64,000 nt of DNA, from NCBI GenBank assembly GCA_963693305.1, contig OY855906.1:13957102-14021101 (forward strand), read 5' to 3'. The notes under the pieces are model-generated. The model did not search any database. It was not told the origin of the DNA and saw nothing but the letters and a program-made list of their open reading frames with translations. The translations under genes and the position numbers were made by a program. Each line of letters begins with the position of its first letter. Position 1 is the stretch's first letter. The DNA comes from Meandrina meandrites (taxonomy: Eukaryota; Cnidaria; Anthozoa; Scleractinia; Meandrinidae). Shown here piece after piece: positions 1-11,494 of this stretch.

Positions 1-210
1 AAGTAAGCTTTATTGCAAAACTACTTCACACGTCCCATACATTCTAAATTCGAAGCGGGAAATTGTTAATAAGTTCCCTTACTCGACTGTACGATTTCTC
101 GCATCGAGTTTACTATTTCTTGTATCGTGTTTTGAAAACTTCCTTTATTATTACTTTTTAGTTGTTTCGCTACCTCAGAAAAAATATTACTTGGAAGTTT
201 CCTTTTGTGT

Positions 211-579
211 GGCCATGTTACATGAGGCAGTTTCCTTGGAACTTGCAACGCAACGATGACACGTGCGCAATTTTTTTCCCAATTTACAATGCACCCGTAT
301 TATCATCTTGAAATTTCCCTCGAGTGAAGGACGCGCTCTGATTGGCTCATTTTTTATAAAATTGCATTGCAAATTGTGATTGGCATGTCACACAACAGCT
401 TGTCTCCTAACGTTGCGTAATGTCGTCAGTAGAGGAAAGTTCTACTTTTCTTGCAACTTGCAACGTAACATTTTGTTGCATTGCAGATTGCAAGAGTGGG
501 GTGAATTTTTTTGGCAACTGACAATGCAACGTTTGTTGCGCTGCCGAGTTGCAAGAAAATAGCCTCGTGTAACATGGCC
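211..579. mobile_element. MITE-like element with terminal inverted repeats
   Basis: The left end starts GGCCATGTTACATGAGGC and the reverse complement of the right end starts GGCCATGTTACACGAGGC. Further in, both arms carry related TTGCAA/TTGCATTG-rich sequence. No coding frame fits across it, so short open frames on both strands here are by-products of the repeat. A clear target-site duplication was not found. The class is not assigned. Confidence 0.65.
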
Positions 580-1485
580 GTTAGTTATAATGGATTTTGC
601 AGTCTTCACTTTATACCCTGACCGTGATCACTTCTGATAGAGCGGTTTTCACGTAATTTTGTGTTTTGCTTTGGTTTAGCGATTGGTTAAGAATCTCGCA
701 CCACTTTCTCGACCAATCAGAAATTAAACAAAACCAAGATTGAAAGAGGTTTGCTTGTTCCAACGAACTACGCAAAGGATATTTTGGGAGATATGAGTAG
801 AGGCATGCACATGTGGTCCATGAGCTCATATACCTTGGCCTGTAAACTATTCAAAACTCAGGAATTGTAATATAACGTTGCTAATTTTTGATAAGCATGT
901 ATATTACAAGTTATATCAGGCTTTCCCCATATGTTTCGTGCGTTTCCTCGCCCCTCCCCCTCGCGTTCATTCCCTCCTGTATTCTTGGTGCGTTCCTTGC
1001 TTGTCCTGTAATGCCTTTTATCCTGCCTTAGACGGTGCGTCCCCGGCCTTTTTGTACTGCATTTATTGGATTGTGCTTTCCCACTAATCAATTTAGCGTG
1101 CGGTGGTTTTCGTTTACGGGCGCGCCGCCATACGTTTCAGTTCCGGTACGTTTCCTTCCTGCTTAATTTGCCCCTGTTTTAGGATCACATATGTTTCGTT
1201 GTGCGTTCATACCCCGTTGGACCCTGAAGTTCATCCCCATTTAAATTAATCATGGGGGGGGGGGGGGGGGGGGGACTTTGATTCAGCAATGAACTTATTT
1301 CTTTCCAAGATCTGGTACTTCATATACGGTATTCAGTGCTCGGTATTTCCATCAGCCATTTGAAACTTGCTATCAACTAACTACCTGCCTACCTAACTAA
1401 CTATGAGTAGGACCAAACAATGGACGCTGCTTTTCTTGGAGGCCGTGTTGAAAACTGTCAATTTTGCCTGCTTTGATTCTGAGGG
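580..1485. other. Gene-free stretch left of the tandem duplication
   Basis: No exon with convincing splice sites or family resemblance is visible. The stretch holds a pyrimidine-rich part (about 930-1230), a run of 21 G at 1254-1274, and a short CTAACTACCTGCCTACC-like simple repeat near 1377-1400. The left boundary of the duplicated unit is at about 1486, where similarity to 13,218 onward begins. Confidence 0.5.
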
Positions 1486-1765
1486 AAGTTGTTCCACAAC
1501 TTAGCTCCACTGTTTGAACAACGTCTTTTTAATAGAGTCAGTAGGTAAGCCCGGGAGATGATCAGTGCCTGGTTGTGGAAGAGCTGATTTGTTCAGGTTG
1601 TCGCGAAAAGCAAATCTTGATCTTAAATATTCTGGTGTCATCCCATGTAAGGTTTTATACGTCATGATGGATTTCTTTTCTGAATCTTTGATGAAAGAGT
1701 TTCCGCCACCCTAATGCCCTGAACAAATCGTTCAAGTCACTATCATAGCCAGCAGACATAATGAG
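1486..1765 (-). mobile_element. Degenerate LINE reverse-transcriptase C-terminus fragment (unit A)
   Basis: Read on the minus strand this is a broken version of the fragment at 13,290-13,535. It matches the C-terminal part of non-LTR retrotransposon ORF2, with the GWRKLF..., YKTLHGMTPEYL and LPQPRT type motifs. Frameshifts and stops break it here. It sits about 230 bp before the reductase copy 1 start. Its presence at the same place before copy 2 shows that it inserted before the duplication. Confidence 0.7.
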
Positions 1766-1991
1766 CGGGCTGCGCCATATATCGGCGAGGAATCAGTTAG
1801 ATTTAGGGCCGCAAATACACCAAAACAGCGTTTTTTTAATCACTTTCTTTAAATAACAAAATTAGCAAAAAAAAAATTTCTCACGAATATTCCGTTTGCA
1901 AGAAAAGTAGAGAGAGTCCTGGATCGAGGTTTGAAGAGGGTGGCTGGGTGGCGGTCGTTGTTGTAGCGCGGCGGGTGGTGTTTGTAAAGTC

Positions 1992-4900
1992 ATGGCGGCT
2001 GCAGAGTTGCCTTTTCCCAGGCTGGTAGTGTTTGGCGCCTCGGGACCGTCTGGACTTCAAGTTGTTCAGCAGGCTCTCGCAAAAGGTCATTCTGTCGCAG
2101 CTGTCGTAAGAAGTCCAGAGAAATTTGAGCTCAAGTAAGTCTAAATAGAGGGGGAACAGTCACAGTTCCAGACTGCATTTTATGTTTCCTTATGTAGGTT
2201 TATCACGAACATCTTCGGCGTACGATCGTAGTTGTCGTATTTTAACTGCCGTTGAGATGGCTAGAATGACAAAGGACGTCAGTGCAGACCTTTAAAATCT
2301 TGGCGTATGTATGCGTTCACTTGCACACGGCGGGGGAGGGGTGACTAGGGAATAGGTTCGCGTATCGATCGATTTTTAAAGCGGCGCTTGGATTGTTGAT
2401 TTTTGCGATAAATAAATTGGATTCGCGAATTTTGGAAATACGGCAAATTGCAGCTCAGCTGAGAATTTTGGCCGAATTTCAGAAGAATTTTCCTAAGAAC
2501 GATGGTGGATCCTAAACGACATTATGTTTACGTTTTGTTCAGTTCACTTTGTTTTTATTTGACAAGATTCAAACAATGGGCTATTGCATATAAAATCTGC
2601 ACCCTCCCCCCAACCCTGTTGATGACAGGTGTTTTGTTCTTACCACCAAAGGAAATCTGCTGAAAATCTGTTAGCCCAAATAAATCCATTGATGATGTGT
2701 TATAAATCCCCCCACCCCCTCCAGTATCCCAATTATCATTTTTTTTCTCCCTGAAGAATTGCAAGGGATACCTGGGTTTTACCACTGAAAAAATTCATAA
2801 ATTTTGCCCATTCCATCTAAAGAATTGCTGTGTTTCCAGTCTTACCCCTGAAGAAATTTTCACCACTACCCCTAAAGACTTCCATTGTTTGTCAACCAAG
2901 TGGGGGGGGGGAGGGGGTGTTTCACATATTTAATGTAATACTTATAGCCCAATCTTGGACCTGGAATTGTCATCTTTACATCATGATGTGATGTTACCTT
3001 CATATAAACAAGTAAGGAACAACTTGAAAAATTGGTGTAAGAAATCGGCATAATAAACAAACATTTACAGTCCCCTTTAGTGGAACTACACCAAAAATAG
3101 CAACAATCAATGGATTCACCCCCTCCCCCCCTATTCCTTATTCACCATTCCCTCCATATGCATGATGAGTGTTAATAGTAACTTACTTCAGTATGCCCTA
3201 CACATAACCTTATGTAAGTAAGGTCTAGATAGTTTGCAAAAAGAAACAATTTTTTTTATGGAATACGTGGCCATTCAATGTGTTGATCCAGAAAATATCC
3301 ATACGCCTCCCATGGAAGGTTTTTTTGGTTTGAATCCCCCCACCCCTCTGGAAATTCCAGTTAAGCCTCATACTTTCCTTTTTAAAATTTTGGCTTTTGA
3401 GACCCCCCTGGAGCTAGGTGCGGATATTTTTCTGGAACTGCACAATGCTGATCCCATTTGTATGTGTTTTGTGCTTTGTGGAACGAGATATACAGCTGTA
3501 GAAACCTGATTTTTAGAACCCTCTAATTCTCAAACCTGCCATTAAATCTAACCAAGAGTCGTTTTCCATCCCCCAGTTGAACACAGCAATTAATAATCCA
3601 ATTTCCCTCCCCCCCGTTTTTTCTAACTCCTCTACTTCTCAATTCCAATTTTCAAATCTCTTGTAGATGAAATGATGGTGAATCTTGTCAAATACAAACA
3701 ATAATATCAAAAATGTGAAGTAAAAGCATATTAGCTCATCAATTCGCTTCAGTAACAGTGCCTTTGTTATTATTTTCTTTAAAACAATCTATAACAAACG
3801 TAAACAAACAATCATAGTCGGCACCCTTGTGGGAGGCGCGGTGGCCTAATGGTTAGTGCGCTGGACTCCGGATTGGGCAGTCCGGGTTCGAGCCCTGGCC
3901 GGGGCACTGCGTTGCGTTCTTGGGCAAGATACTTTACTCTCATAGTGCCTCTCTTCACCCAGGTGTATAAATGGGTACCGGCGAATTTACTGCTGGGGGT
4001 AACCCTGCAATGGACTAGCATCCCATCCAGGGGGGAGTAGCAATACTCCTAGTCACTTCATGCTACGGAAACCGGGATAAGCTCCGGCCTGATGGGCCCC
4101 TAGGCTCGTATACAGACTTTACCTTTTTTACAGATGACTTATTTTAGATATGTATGATAAAGGGCCTTGGTGTAGACCTATCAAAAAACTTGGCGTATCT
4201 TCGGCGTGGCGTTATCACGAAATGCATCCTGTTTTGTCGAGTTACAGAGTTCCAAACGCTGCAAAGCATACTGTATATGGCCTATTTCAGAGAGAAGTCA
4301 AACCTACAATTCGGGTAAAAAAAAAATTCATGTGTTGTCGATCCGAGTTGATCCGACCTGATCCGACCCGGACTGGTCCGAGTTGATCCGGTCCGATCCG
4401 GTCCGAGTTGATCCGGTCCGAGTTTTGTACCTGCCTCTTTTGCAGGCATGAAAATCTTGAAGTCATCAAAGGAGATGTGTTTGATCCAGAGTCTCTAGCT
4501 CCCATTCTTGAGGGCAGGAATGCCGTGTTGTCATGTCTGGGTTTTCATAAGGGGACATTTTTCTCACCAACAACCCTTTACTCGAAGTCGATAACATCCA
4601 TAAAAACAGCAATGGAAAGGTAACTTTACGAACATTGATCATATACTTAGTTTATTGATTCTGGCAGTCTTCTATTATATTTTAATAAGACATTTTGTAA
4701 TGGGAGAGCAGGTGCGAGCTGTGATTAATGACATGATTGGTGTGAGAGAATACTACCGGGTAGTTCATCCTAATATACCCTCCAGCATTTTGTCAGCTTC
4801 TAGGAGGTGCTAGTGCTGTTGCCTAGTGGTTACTATACTGGACTCTGGATTGGAAATCTAGGTTCAAGGGCTGACTGGTGTCACTGATCTGCATACAAGA

Positions 4901-7900
4901 CAATTTACTCTCAGATTGCCTTTCTCCACCTAGGTGCATAAATGGACTACATGTTTTAGCATCCTATTAAGCAGGGAGTGGAAATGCTTCTAGTAGCCTC
5001 ATGCTATGGAAACTGGCATAAGCTCAGGCTTGAAATATGCGCAGACTTCACCTTTTTCATAAGCTTGCTCTCATAAACTATTAGCCAGGACCTACCTCTT
5101 GTATTTGTGTGGGAGGCACAGTGGCCTAATGGTAAGTGCGCTGGACTCCGGATCTGGCAGTCCGGGTTTAATTTGAGCCCTGGCTAAGGCAGCGGGTGTT
5201 TAAATGGGTAATGGGGAATTTACTGGTGGGGGTAACCCTGCTATGGACTAGCATCCCATCCAGGGGGAAGCAGAAATACTCCTAGTCTCTTTATGCTATG
5301 GAAACCAGGTTGAGCTCCAGCCTGATGGGCCACTTGGCTCATATGCAGACTTTATCACCCCTTCCACTGCATGTATTTGGACTTCCAAGTGTGGAATGGC
5401 ACTCACCACAAAACACGATGCAACAACACCAACCATTACTTGAATGAATCCAGACCAGCTGGGGTTGGGTACACTTATCATTCAGTCTCCAATAAGTGAC
5501 TGGAAGTTGATAATTCCTCCATGACTTTGTTTACTATTTTCTGGTCTTTTTGAAGTTATTATTATTCTACTCTTCCTCCACTAGATCAGGCATTGAGAGA
5601 TTAGTCTGTCTCACTGGTATTTATACTCAGAAAGCTCCCGGAAATCCCAGATGGGTGGAATGGCTACTCAGACCACTGGGACGATCCTTTATAATTGACA
5701 TGGGACTGATGGAGGACATTGTCATGAACTCAAACCTTTGTTACACTATTGTGCGGCCTCCAGTAAGTTTGACTCAAGGTATGTTACTTGTATGGACGAC
5801 AGTTAATGATATGCAATGAAATGACTTACAAAATGCTGGCTAGAATAATTCTTATTACATATTGTTCCCAAAATTTAGCCAGATATTGAAAAGCAGGTAG
5901 ATCCAGTTTTGGTTGAAAAATAACTTTACAGATCTTCTCTATTAACACATTTTTAGTGCGTTTCCTTACTGTTTTGTTCACGTGAATCAAAGCTGAGCAA
6001 AGCGATTTCACAAGTAAAGCCGCTGTTCGGGCATTAACAAAACCAGGATCGGACTGGATTGGATCGGATTGTCAAAACCTGGACCGGATTGGACCGGATT
6101 GACAAAACCTGGACGGGATGTGATCCGACTGACAAAACCCGGATCGGATCCAAAAAATCCATAAATTCCTGCCAAAATAGTCACGTGAGATCTCTAATCG
6201 AATATGGCACAGAAAGAAGTAAGGAGACGTTCGCTGTGTGTTTTTTTTCGTCAGTATTATCTTGGTAAGAAGTTTTGTTATTCAGTGACCCTGCTTATGA
6301 TTTTTTTTCCTAGAGGGAAAGATCAAGAAGGAAGGGCGAGATACGAACAGGAATTTTGCATTAGCAGTAAAAACGAACACAAATTTGCAAGGACCACCGT
6401 GGCGAAATAGAAGTACCGGATCCTATCTTATCAGCTATAACTGATGTACACGTATCTTCAAACTGTCAGAATGTCTCATATAATGATTATTGTAATTATC
6501 TCTTCTAGTTCTAAATTAAAAATATAATTGCCAATTGTCTCACATCCTCATGTACAGCCCTCAAAGCACTAAAAAAACCTGAATTTAGTTTTAGTTCGTA
6601 ATCTTTTTTAACTTAGATATTGACTTTTGGAATAATACCAACATGGTCTGATTACGAGGTGCGGTTACCTTAGATCTACATCCCGCTTTTTTTATTGATT
6701 ATTTGTAAAACTTTTTTACCTCGGTTTCAAGTTGGGTAGCCTTGGCGCCATAAACTAGCAGGTGGTGAAAAACAGTTGCCGATGGTCTGAGACTGAAGAA
6801 CTTGTGTGGATTTTTGCCGGTTTTACATTTTCGATTAGCGATATCACGTGACTATTTTGGCGGGAATTTATGGCGATCCGACTTTTTCGGATCCGATCCA
6901 GGTTTTGTCAGTCGGATCAAATCCGGTCCGGGTTTTGTCAGTCTGGTCCGGTCCGATCCGATCCGATCCCGGTTTTTTTAACGCCCCCGCTGTTCAATAA
7001 TATTGACTCCCCAAGTCGTCCCCAGGCTACTTAGTTCTTTCATGTAAGTTTGTGGCTTGACAACTTCAAATTTCAATCACTGTTCATAACAACTGGAGTT
7101 TCTGTCCCAAATATAATTCAGTGGTAAACAAGGTAAGTTGAGGAAAGGATAGTTTTGTGAAATTATCAACAAAAGAAAAGCAGCTGAATAGCTTAATTGA
7201 AAGACATTTACAACTGCTCAGAATTGCGGAAATCACGTCTAAGAGGCTTTAATTTTTCAAAATTTTCTGGGGGGGGGGGGGGGGGGCATGCCCCAGATCG
7301 ATCCCCCCTAGAGGCATGGCACCATGCTATATGGGCCTTTGGCCCACAAAAAAAATTTGGACTCGGTTATCTTTTGCCCACATTTACTGTTATATAACAA
7401 TTCCTGAAGCACCTTCCTGTGTTTGTCGTATGACAAGATGTGCTGCCTGAATTTCAAGTGATGTTTATAAGATATATTTACAAAATTAAATATAACTGAC
7501 AGCGATGTAGCTAGCAGCCGGTTACCAGCTAATTTCATCAGTTGAAAGTGAGCTTGTCATCGGCTGAAATTTCACCACAAAACAAACAGTTGGGTAATTT
7601 TAAAAGTGCACAGGCCAGAAATTAAAACCCGACTGAGCCTTGTTAATGAACCTGCTTGGTTTTTTTCTCAGTTGCATCAGTTTGAAATGCAGTTTAATTT
7701 GTTTAACAACCCTTTAGATCCTTAAAATAATAATTTTTGTTTTATTCTTCAGGGTCTTTGACTGAAAATTATCTGGTAGCTGATGGACAGTTTGTACCAG
7801 GGGCTGCCTGGTCAGTGTCACGAGCTGATTTGGCTCACTTCATGTTGAAATCAATACAGGTCAAGGACTGGGACAGAAGGGATGTGGCGATTGCTGGCAA

Positions 7901-7907
7901 AAAATGA
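1992..7907 (+). CDS. NAD(P)-binding atypical SDR / BLVRB-like reductase, copy 1
   Basis: Four exons: 1992-2134, 4446-4619, 5585-5778 and 7753-7907, with phases 2, 2, 1. They total 666 nt and 221 residues, close to the ~206 of human biliverdin reductase B. Residues ~11-22 form a beta strand plus the GASGPSG dinucleotide loop (GxxGxxG), followed by the VVRSPEKF segment expected for NADPH choice. Exon 2 gives GDVFDPESLAPIL and AVLSCLGF. Exon 4 gives ENYLVADG and SRADLAHFML, laid out like the end of BLVRB. The likely role is a cytosolic NAD(P)H-dependent reductase; the substrate is unknown. As I recall the BLVRB active site, its Ser (in TSAF) and His (in PPHI) are not kept: the frame reads LTGIY and RPPVS. 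The start is the first ATG in frame and is shared by copy 2. Exon 3 is one codon longer than in the other copies. An AATAAA lies at 7977-7982. Confidence 0.88.
2136..3830. repeat. Intron 1 of copy 1: repeat-rich, shared with copy 2 intron 1
   Basis: From about 2320 to 3230 the intron aligns with 14,790-15,770, including the long G and C runs and the stretch ending TTACTTCAG near 3190. A segment around 3275-3450, with TTTGAATCCCCCCACCCC, looks like part of another dispersed repeat. No coding exon is supported in it. Confidence 0.5.
3831..4133 (+). mobile_element. tRNA-derived SINE, private to unit A
   Basis: The head contains pol III promoter boxes: TGGCCTAATGG (box A, 3842-3852) and GGTTCGAGCC (box B, 3885-3894). 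The body, with TTTACTCTCATAGTGCCTCT, CAGGTGTATAAATGGG and GGACTAGCATCCCATCC, recurs at several other places in the window. The matching intron of copy 2 lacks this copy, so it inserted after the duplication or was lost from unit B. Open frames read through it are not genes. Confidence 0.85.
4339..4422 (+). repeat. Tandem GATCCG(A/G) array just before exon 2
   Basis: Iterated GATCCGA, GATCCGGTCCG and GTCCGAGTT units end about 24 bp before the exon 2 acceptor at 4445. The same motif forms the subterminal arrays of the element at 6029-6986, so this may be a solo end of that element. Copy 2 lacks it before its exon 2. Confidence 0.75.
4798..5070 (+). mobile_element. Diverged tRNA-derived SINE (intron 2, copy 1)
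   Basis: GTTGCCTAGTGGTTACTATA and GGTTCAAGGG stand for boxes A and B. The tail keeps GTGCATAAATGG and CTTCTAGTAGCCTCATGC. A partner sits at 17,343-17,600 in copy 2, so the insertion predates the duplication. Confidence 0.7.
5110..5360 (+). mobile_element. Second tRNA-derived SINE in intron 2, copy 1
   Basis: The head GGGAGGCACAGTGGCCTAAT and the body with GGACTAGCATCCCATCC match the 3831 SINE. The middle is shortened. The matching copy is at 17,637-17,930. Confidence 0.75.
6029..6986. mobile_element. TIR element with subterminal GGATCGGA arrays and 9-bp target duplication
   Basis: The ends are GGGCATTAACAAAACC and, on the reverse complement of the right end, GGGCGTTAAAAAAACC. Each is followed inward by iterated GGATCGGA/GACAAAACC units. 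CCGCTGTTC lies directly outside both ends (6020-6028 and 6987-6995), giving a 9-bp duplication. That length fits Mutator-like elements, but no transposase is present. The element is in intron 3 of copy 1 and has no partner in copy 2. A short spliced open frame inside it (6204 onward) is discussed as a finding. Confidence 0.8.
7269..7286 (+). repeat. G18 homopolymer
   Basis: Eighteen consecutive G residues in intron 3 of copy 1, at the edge of a GC-rich repeat with GATCCCCCC and GGGCCTTTGGCCC. Confidence 0.9.
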
Positions 7908-7935
7908 GCAATAACCCAATTTCGATATTTGAAAA

Positions 7936-8048
7936 TCAGCCTAAAACAACAGACATCACTGCATTAGGCTCTGGGGAATAAACCTCACAAACTCTGTTGT
8001 TTATTTCCCAGAGCCCTGATTGTACTGAGGTCTTTTGTTTTAGGCTGA
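7936..8048 (+). promoter_or_regulatory. 3' UTR foldback carrying the poly(A) signal, copy 1
   Basis: The outer arms are TCAGCCTAAAACAACAGAC and its near complement ending TTTTGTTTTAGGCTGA. The inner arms are GGCTCTGGGGAATAAAC and GTTTATTTCCCAGAGCC. The AATAAA at 7977-7982 lies inside the inner stem. The structure starts 29 bp after the stop codon and recurs in copy 2. Confidence 0.7.
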
Positions 8049-8639
8049 ATTGTGATATATTGAAATAAGGCTATTACTAATACTGGTTGTCTCTCCAAGT
8101 ACAGTTTGTTGTTGTAAAAATAGTGGATAAGTGGAATGTGCCTAATTTTATCGATGTTTGTATTTGTCTTTATATATTGAACTATTTTAAAATTCTGATA
8201 ATGGGCGAAACTCCACCTTTCCCTGGAAAAAAGGTCCAAATCTCACTCAAAAAGCCTTTTGAACCAAGGCATTATTATCCACATTTTACGGTAATTCCAA
8301 ACATATATACCCAGTTGAAGAAATGTTGATCCTGTCAAAAGCATAAACCGGTTACCATGGATAAGACCAAATGGGATTCTGGGTAGACAGCATAGTTTGT
8401 TAGCTTGATATTCCTCTTATTGATAATCAAAATATTTCCATTCTTTGGGAGCCATAATAGCATGATTTATTCAACCTGTCTCATTGTTATGTTCATTTTG
8501 TCACTGCCGACAATTAATTTTTCCAATTTCCCAACAAACATTTGGGTCGCATCGTTCATGGTTTATGCTGTCCAGGTTCAATGTTTCTTCAATCAGGTGT
8601 ATACATTTACTTTAGACAGTATACAATAGCGTTAACCAG

Positions 8640-8890
8640 TGCCAAAACTGTGGGGGGACTCCCATATGTAAGGGCGGGGATGCTTGTTGCCTCGCTTAGG
8701 GCTGTAAATGCTGGATTTTTGGTCCAACTCAGGGTGTTCTGGGCAAAATGCCTGTATTTTTAGCTGTCAAGGTCTCATTTAGGGTTGCATGCATAGCAGT
8801 GTAGAAATATAAGTCACTGATATTTTTAGTGTTATGGTAGCTTTTAGAGCCACGCCCTGATTGGTTTCCTGTGGCAAGTCTCGATAACTG
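8640..8890 (+). repeat. Dispersed repeat with GGGGGGACTCCCATAT end, unit A
   Basis: This aligns with 19,875-20,117, which has matching TGGGGGGACTCCCA-like ends in inverted order. Here the right end is deleted at GTTTCCTGTGGCAAG. It is therefore a damaged copy of a small TIR element. Confidence 0.6.
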
Positions 8891-9755
8891 TTGTTGGCCC
8901 TGGTCAAACAAAAGAACTTCTTGGGGCGTGGTTTTGCCATTTGTACGCCCTGTTGTCAATCAACCATGAAAGCGTAAACGGCTGACAACCTGCACATTTT
9001 TTGAAACCGTTACTGACAAAATGTGTTTCATGTTTGCTTAGCAAGTCATATCAGATCCTTGTCAATGTTATATTTTGGTTTCATGAGATTTTGAACATGT
9101 TCATTTCGCAGGACGTTTGACTCCACAACGTGCCGTGTCTGCAAAAGTACAAATTCGCATTTCACAAAATGAGAATGAATTAAATAATCACTAGAGATAA
9201 AAGGTCCTGATTTGTAAAGAGGACATGCATTTTGATATTAAAGTTTAAAGGGTTAGGATAGATAATTGATAGTCATCATATTAGGTATTCTACTTCATTG
9301 CGTATACGTTAGCCTTATATCATTTATGTGTAACTTCAAAACAATTTAGTATTTATTGTTGTCAAACAAACAACAGTAGACATTGTAAGAATTTATTTAT
9401 TTGGCTTAGACAGAAGACCATCGGCACATGACACCTCATACTAACACAGATGGTAGTATTAGAAAAAAGGGCTGGGTATCTCATTTTAGTGTCATTAGAC
9501 TTTTTACCAAAAAAAATTTAGTGTCATTACATTTTATCTCAAAACGTTTTGTATTTGTCGTTACTATAACATTTTGTTCCAATTCCAATTCCCCCGTACC
9601 AATTGTTACATTTTGTAACGTCCCACGAGGCTAATTCGGAGTTTTGTTCACTATTTAAGTATAAACTGATGAACATTTGTCGATGGGTTTTCTGTCAAGC
9701 AGTCAATGAAAGCGAAAGATAAGTTCATGAAATAGGTATTTATATTTTCAAGTTA

Positions 9756-10510
9756 AGGGGGGTCCTTCTTAACTACTAATTTGTTGCTAAGGAAGGTATC
9801 TAAACCGCCATATTTTGGAAACTTGACCTGCTACGGATAAGCCTTTTTCACAACTTTGTTCAATTGACAAGTGGCGTGGCCGGAATAGAAAAAACCCTAA
9901 AACTGAAAGAGTATGTAGAACTGAAAGTTAAAATCAGTGTGAACAGATAAAGAACGTCCACATGCTTATGCTTCGTATGGGTTTTACAAAATTTGCATTA
10001 TTGTAAAAGTTATGACATAATAAACTTCCGTATTTTCAGACTTTCTTCAGTAGCGTTTTTTATTGCGTGTAAACGGTAATTCCGTACGTAGGATTATAAA
10101 GAAGGCTATGTTATCTCCGATTCTTTAAAAAATTCGGAACTACCTTCTTTCCTCCAAGTTTTAGGGATTTTAAATTCGCGCGGTTTGGGACTGGCACTAG
10201 TTATGCACGCCCAATGTCAATATTTCCTCCCCCACAAAATTTACCAGTTAGCGTTTCCAAATGGTCCAAAATGGTATGCCACTAAAACTGGTCTTCAGCA
10301 ATTCCCTAGCAAGTGCTCTAGAGCGTAAGGTCTCGCATGAGTGGCTGAGAGAACAATAGAACAAACAACAAGAACAATGCCCCTAGCCCCCAAAACAATA
10401 GTAGCTGCTACACTAGGGGACCAGTAGAATTACAAGCTTACGAGAGCTGCTACACAACTGGCTCTAGATCTGTAGTTAAGAAGGACCCCCCCCCCCCCCC
10501 CCCCCCCCCC
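9756..10510. mobile_element. TIR element flanked by TTA, PIF/Harbinger-like, private to unit A
   Basis: The ends are GGGGGGTCCTTCTTAACTAC at the left and its complement GTAGTTAAGAAGGACCCCCC at the right. TTA flanks both sides (9753-9755 and 10,511-10,513). Unit B shows the empty site with a single TTA, in CAGGTTAATAGCC at about 21,675-21,688. The right end has grown to a run of 25 C. No transposase frame is visible, so the element is non-autonomous. Confidence 0.85.
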
Positions 10511-10944
10511 TTAATAGCCGGGATTGCAATCCAGTGGCACTTCGTAGTTACCACGGCTCCTATATATGAACTGGTTCAACTGAGGTGTTTGATCCCGCCA
10601 TATTGGTAGCTTAAGTGGTAAAAGTTAATAAAGGAAGAATCAGATCAATTTGTTTGAGAACTTGCCATTAAGTAATCCTTTTTGTTTCTTATGTAGGTGG
10701 AATTATGTTCCATGAAAGGTACAAGGTAACAATGGCCCCAAATAAAGTGACTTTTTGATTAATGGTGTCACGCAAGCAAATCACGTACATTAAGCAATTA
10801 ACATGCAGCGTGACAAATGCCGTTTCCCGTTGGAAAGTAATCTGCAATAACCAAGATATATTCACGTGAATGCACTTTAAGATGGAACAATTTTTATTCG
10901 AACCCATGAAATGAATATAACAATTTAACCCCTCAGAAACTTTA

Positions 10945-11494
10945 GGCTCCTTCCACACTAATCCGGATAAATTGGAAAACGCATCTTTTCCCTCTGGATT
11001 GGCCAATCGTCCACACTGAAACGGTGTTTTCGGTCACCGAAAGCGGAGCTTTTCGAAAACGGTCTCCAGAGTGGAGAAATTTGAAAACTCCGGATAGGAC
11101 TCTTAATTAAACTGTATTCTGTGAAATTTCGACTTTCGTCTTAAATATTCAGCTGAGGATAGCTCTGAAATCTATGGATTATCGCGAAGTTCTTAAGTAA
11201 AATAGAAATTGGTAGTTTTTTTGATCGACGTCATCCTCGGCGTCGACAAAAACAATAAATTCCCTAACTTGAATTTATGACGGGCTCCGGTAATAATGTA
11301 CGCATGCTCTTCTATTCGTCAAGGGCCGATGCTTGGCCGATGCCGCGTTTCGTTTTCAAATTTATCCGGATTAGTGTGGACGGTGAAAATATTGAAAACG
11401 ATACGAAAACGATAATGTGGACGGAAAACATTTCATCCGTTTTCGGGGCGAACGCTCCGTTTTCAAATTTATCCGGATTAGAGTGGACGGGGCC
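10945..11494. mobile_element. TIR element flanked by TTA, PIF/Harbinger-like, private to unit A
   Basis: The left end has CACACTAATCCGGATAAATT and the complement of the right end has CACTCTAATCCGGATAAATT, both preceded by GGCTCC/GGCCCC. TTA lies on both sides (10,942-10,944 and 11,495-11,497). Unit B has the unoccupied site GAAACTTTAGTATGAAAG near 22,093. Repeated CGGTTTTC/GAAAACG motifs fill the inside. It is non-coding. Confidence 0.88.

Noticed and set aside
3842..3900. tRNA gene
   Set aside because: Box A and box B are good, but the sequence is the head of a SINE repeated many times in the window and does not form a standard cloverleaf.
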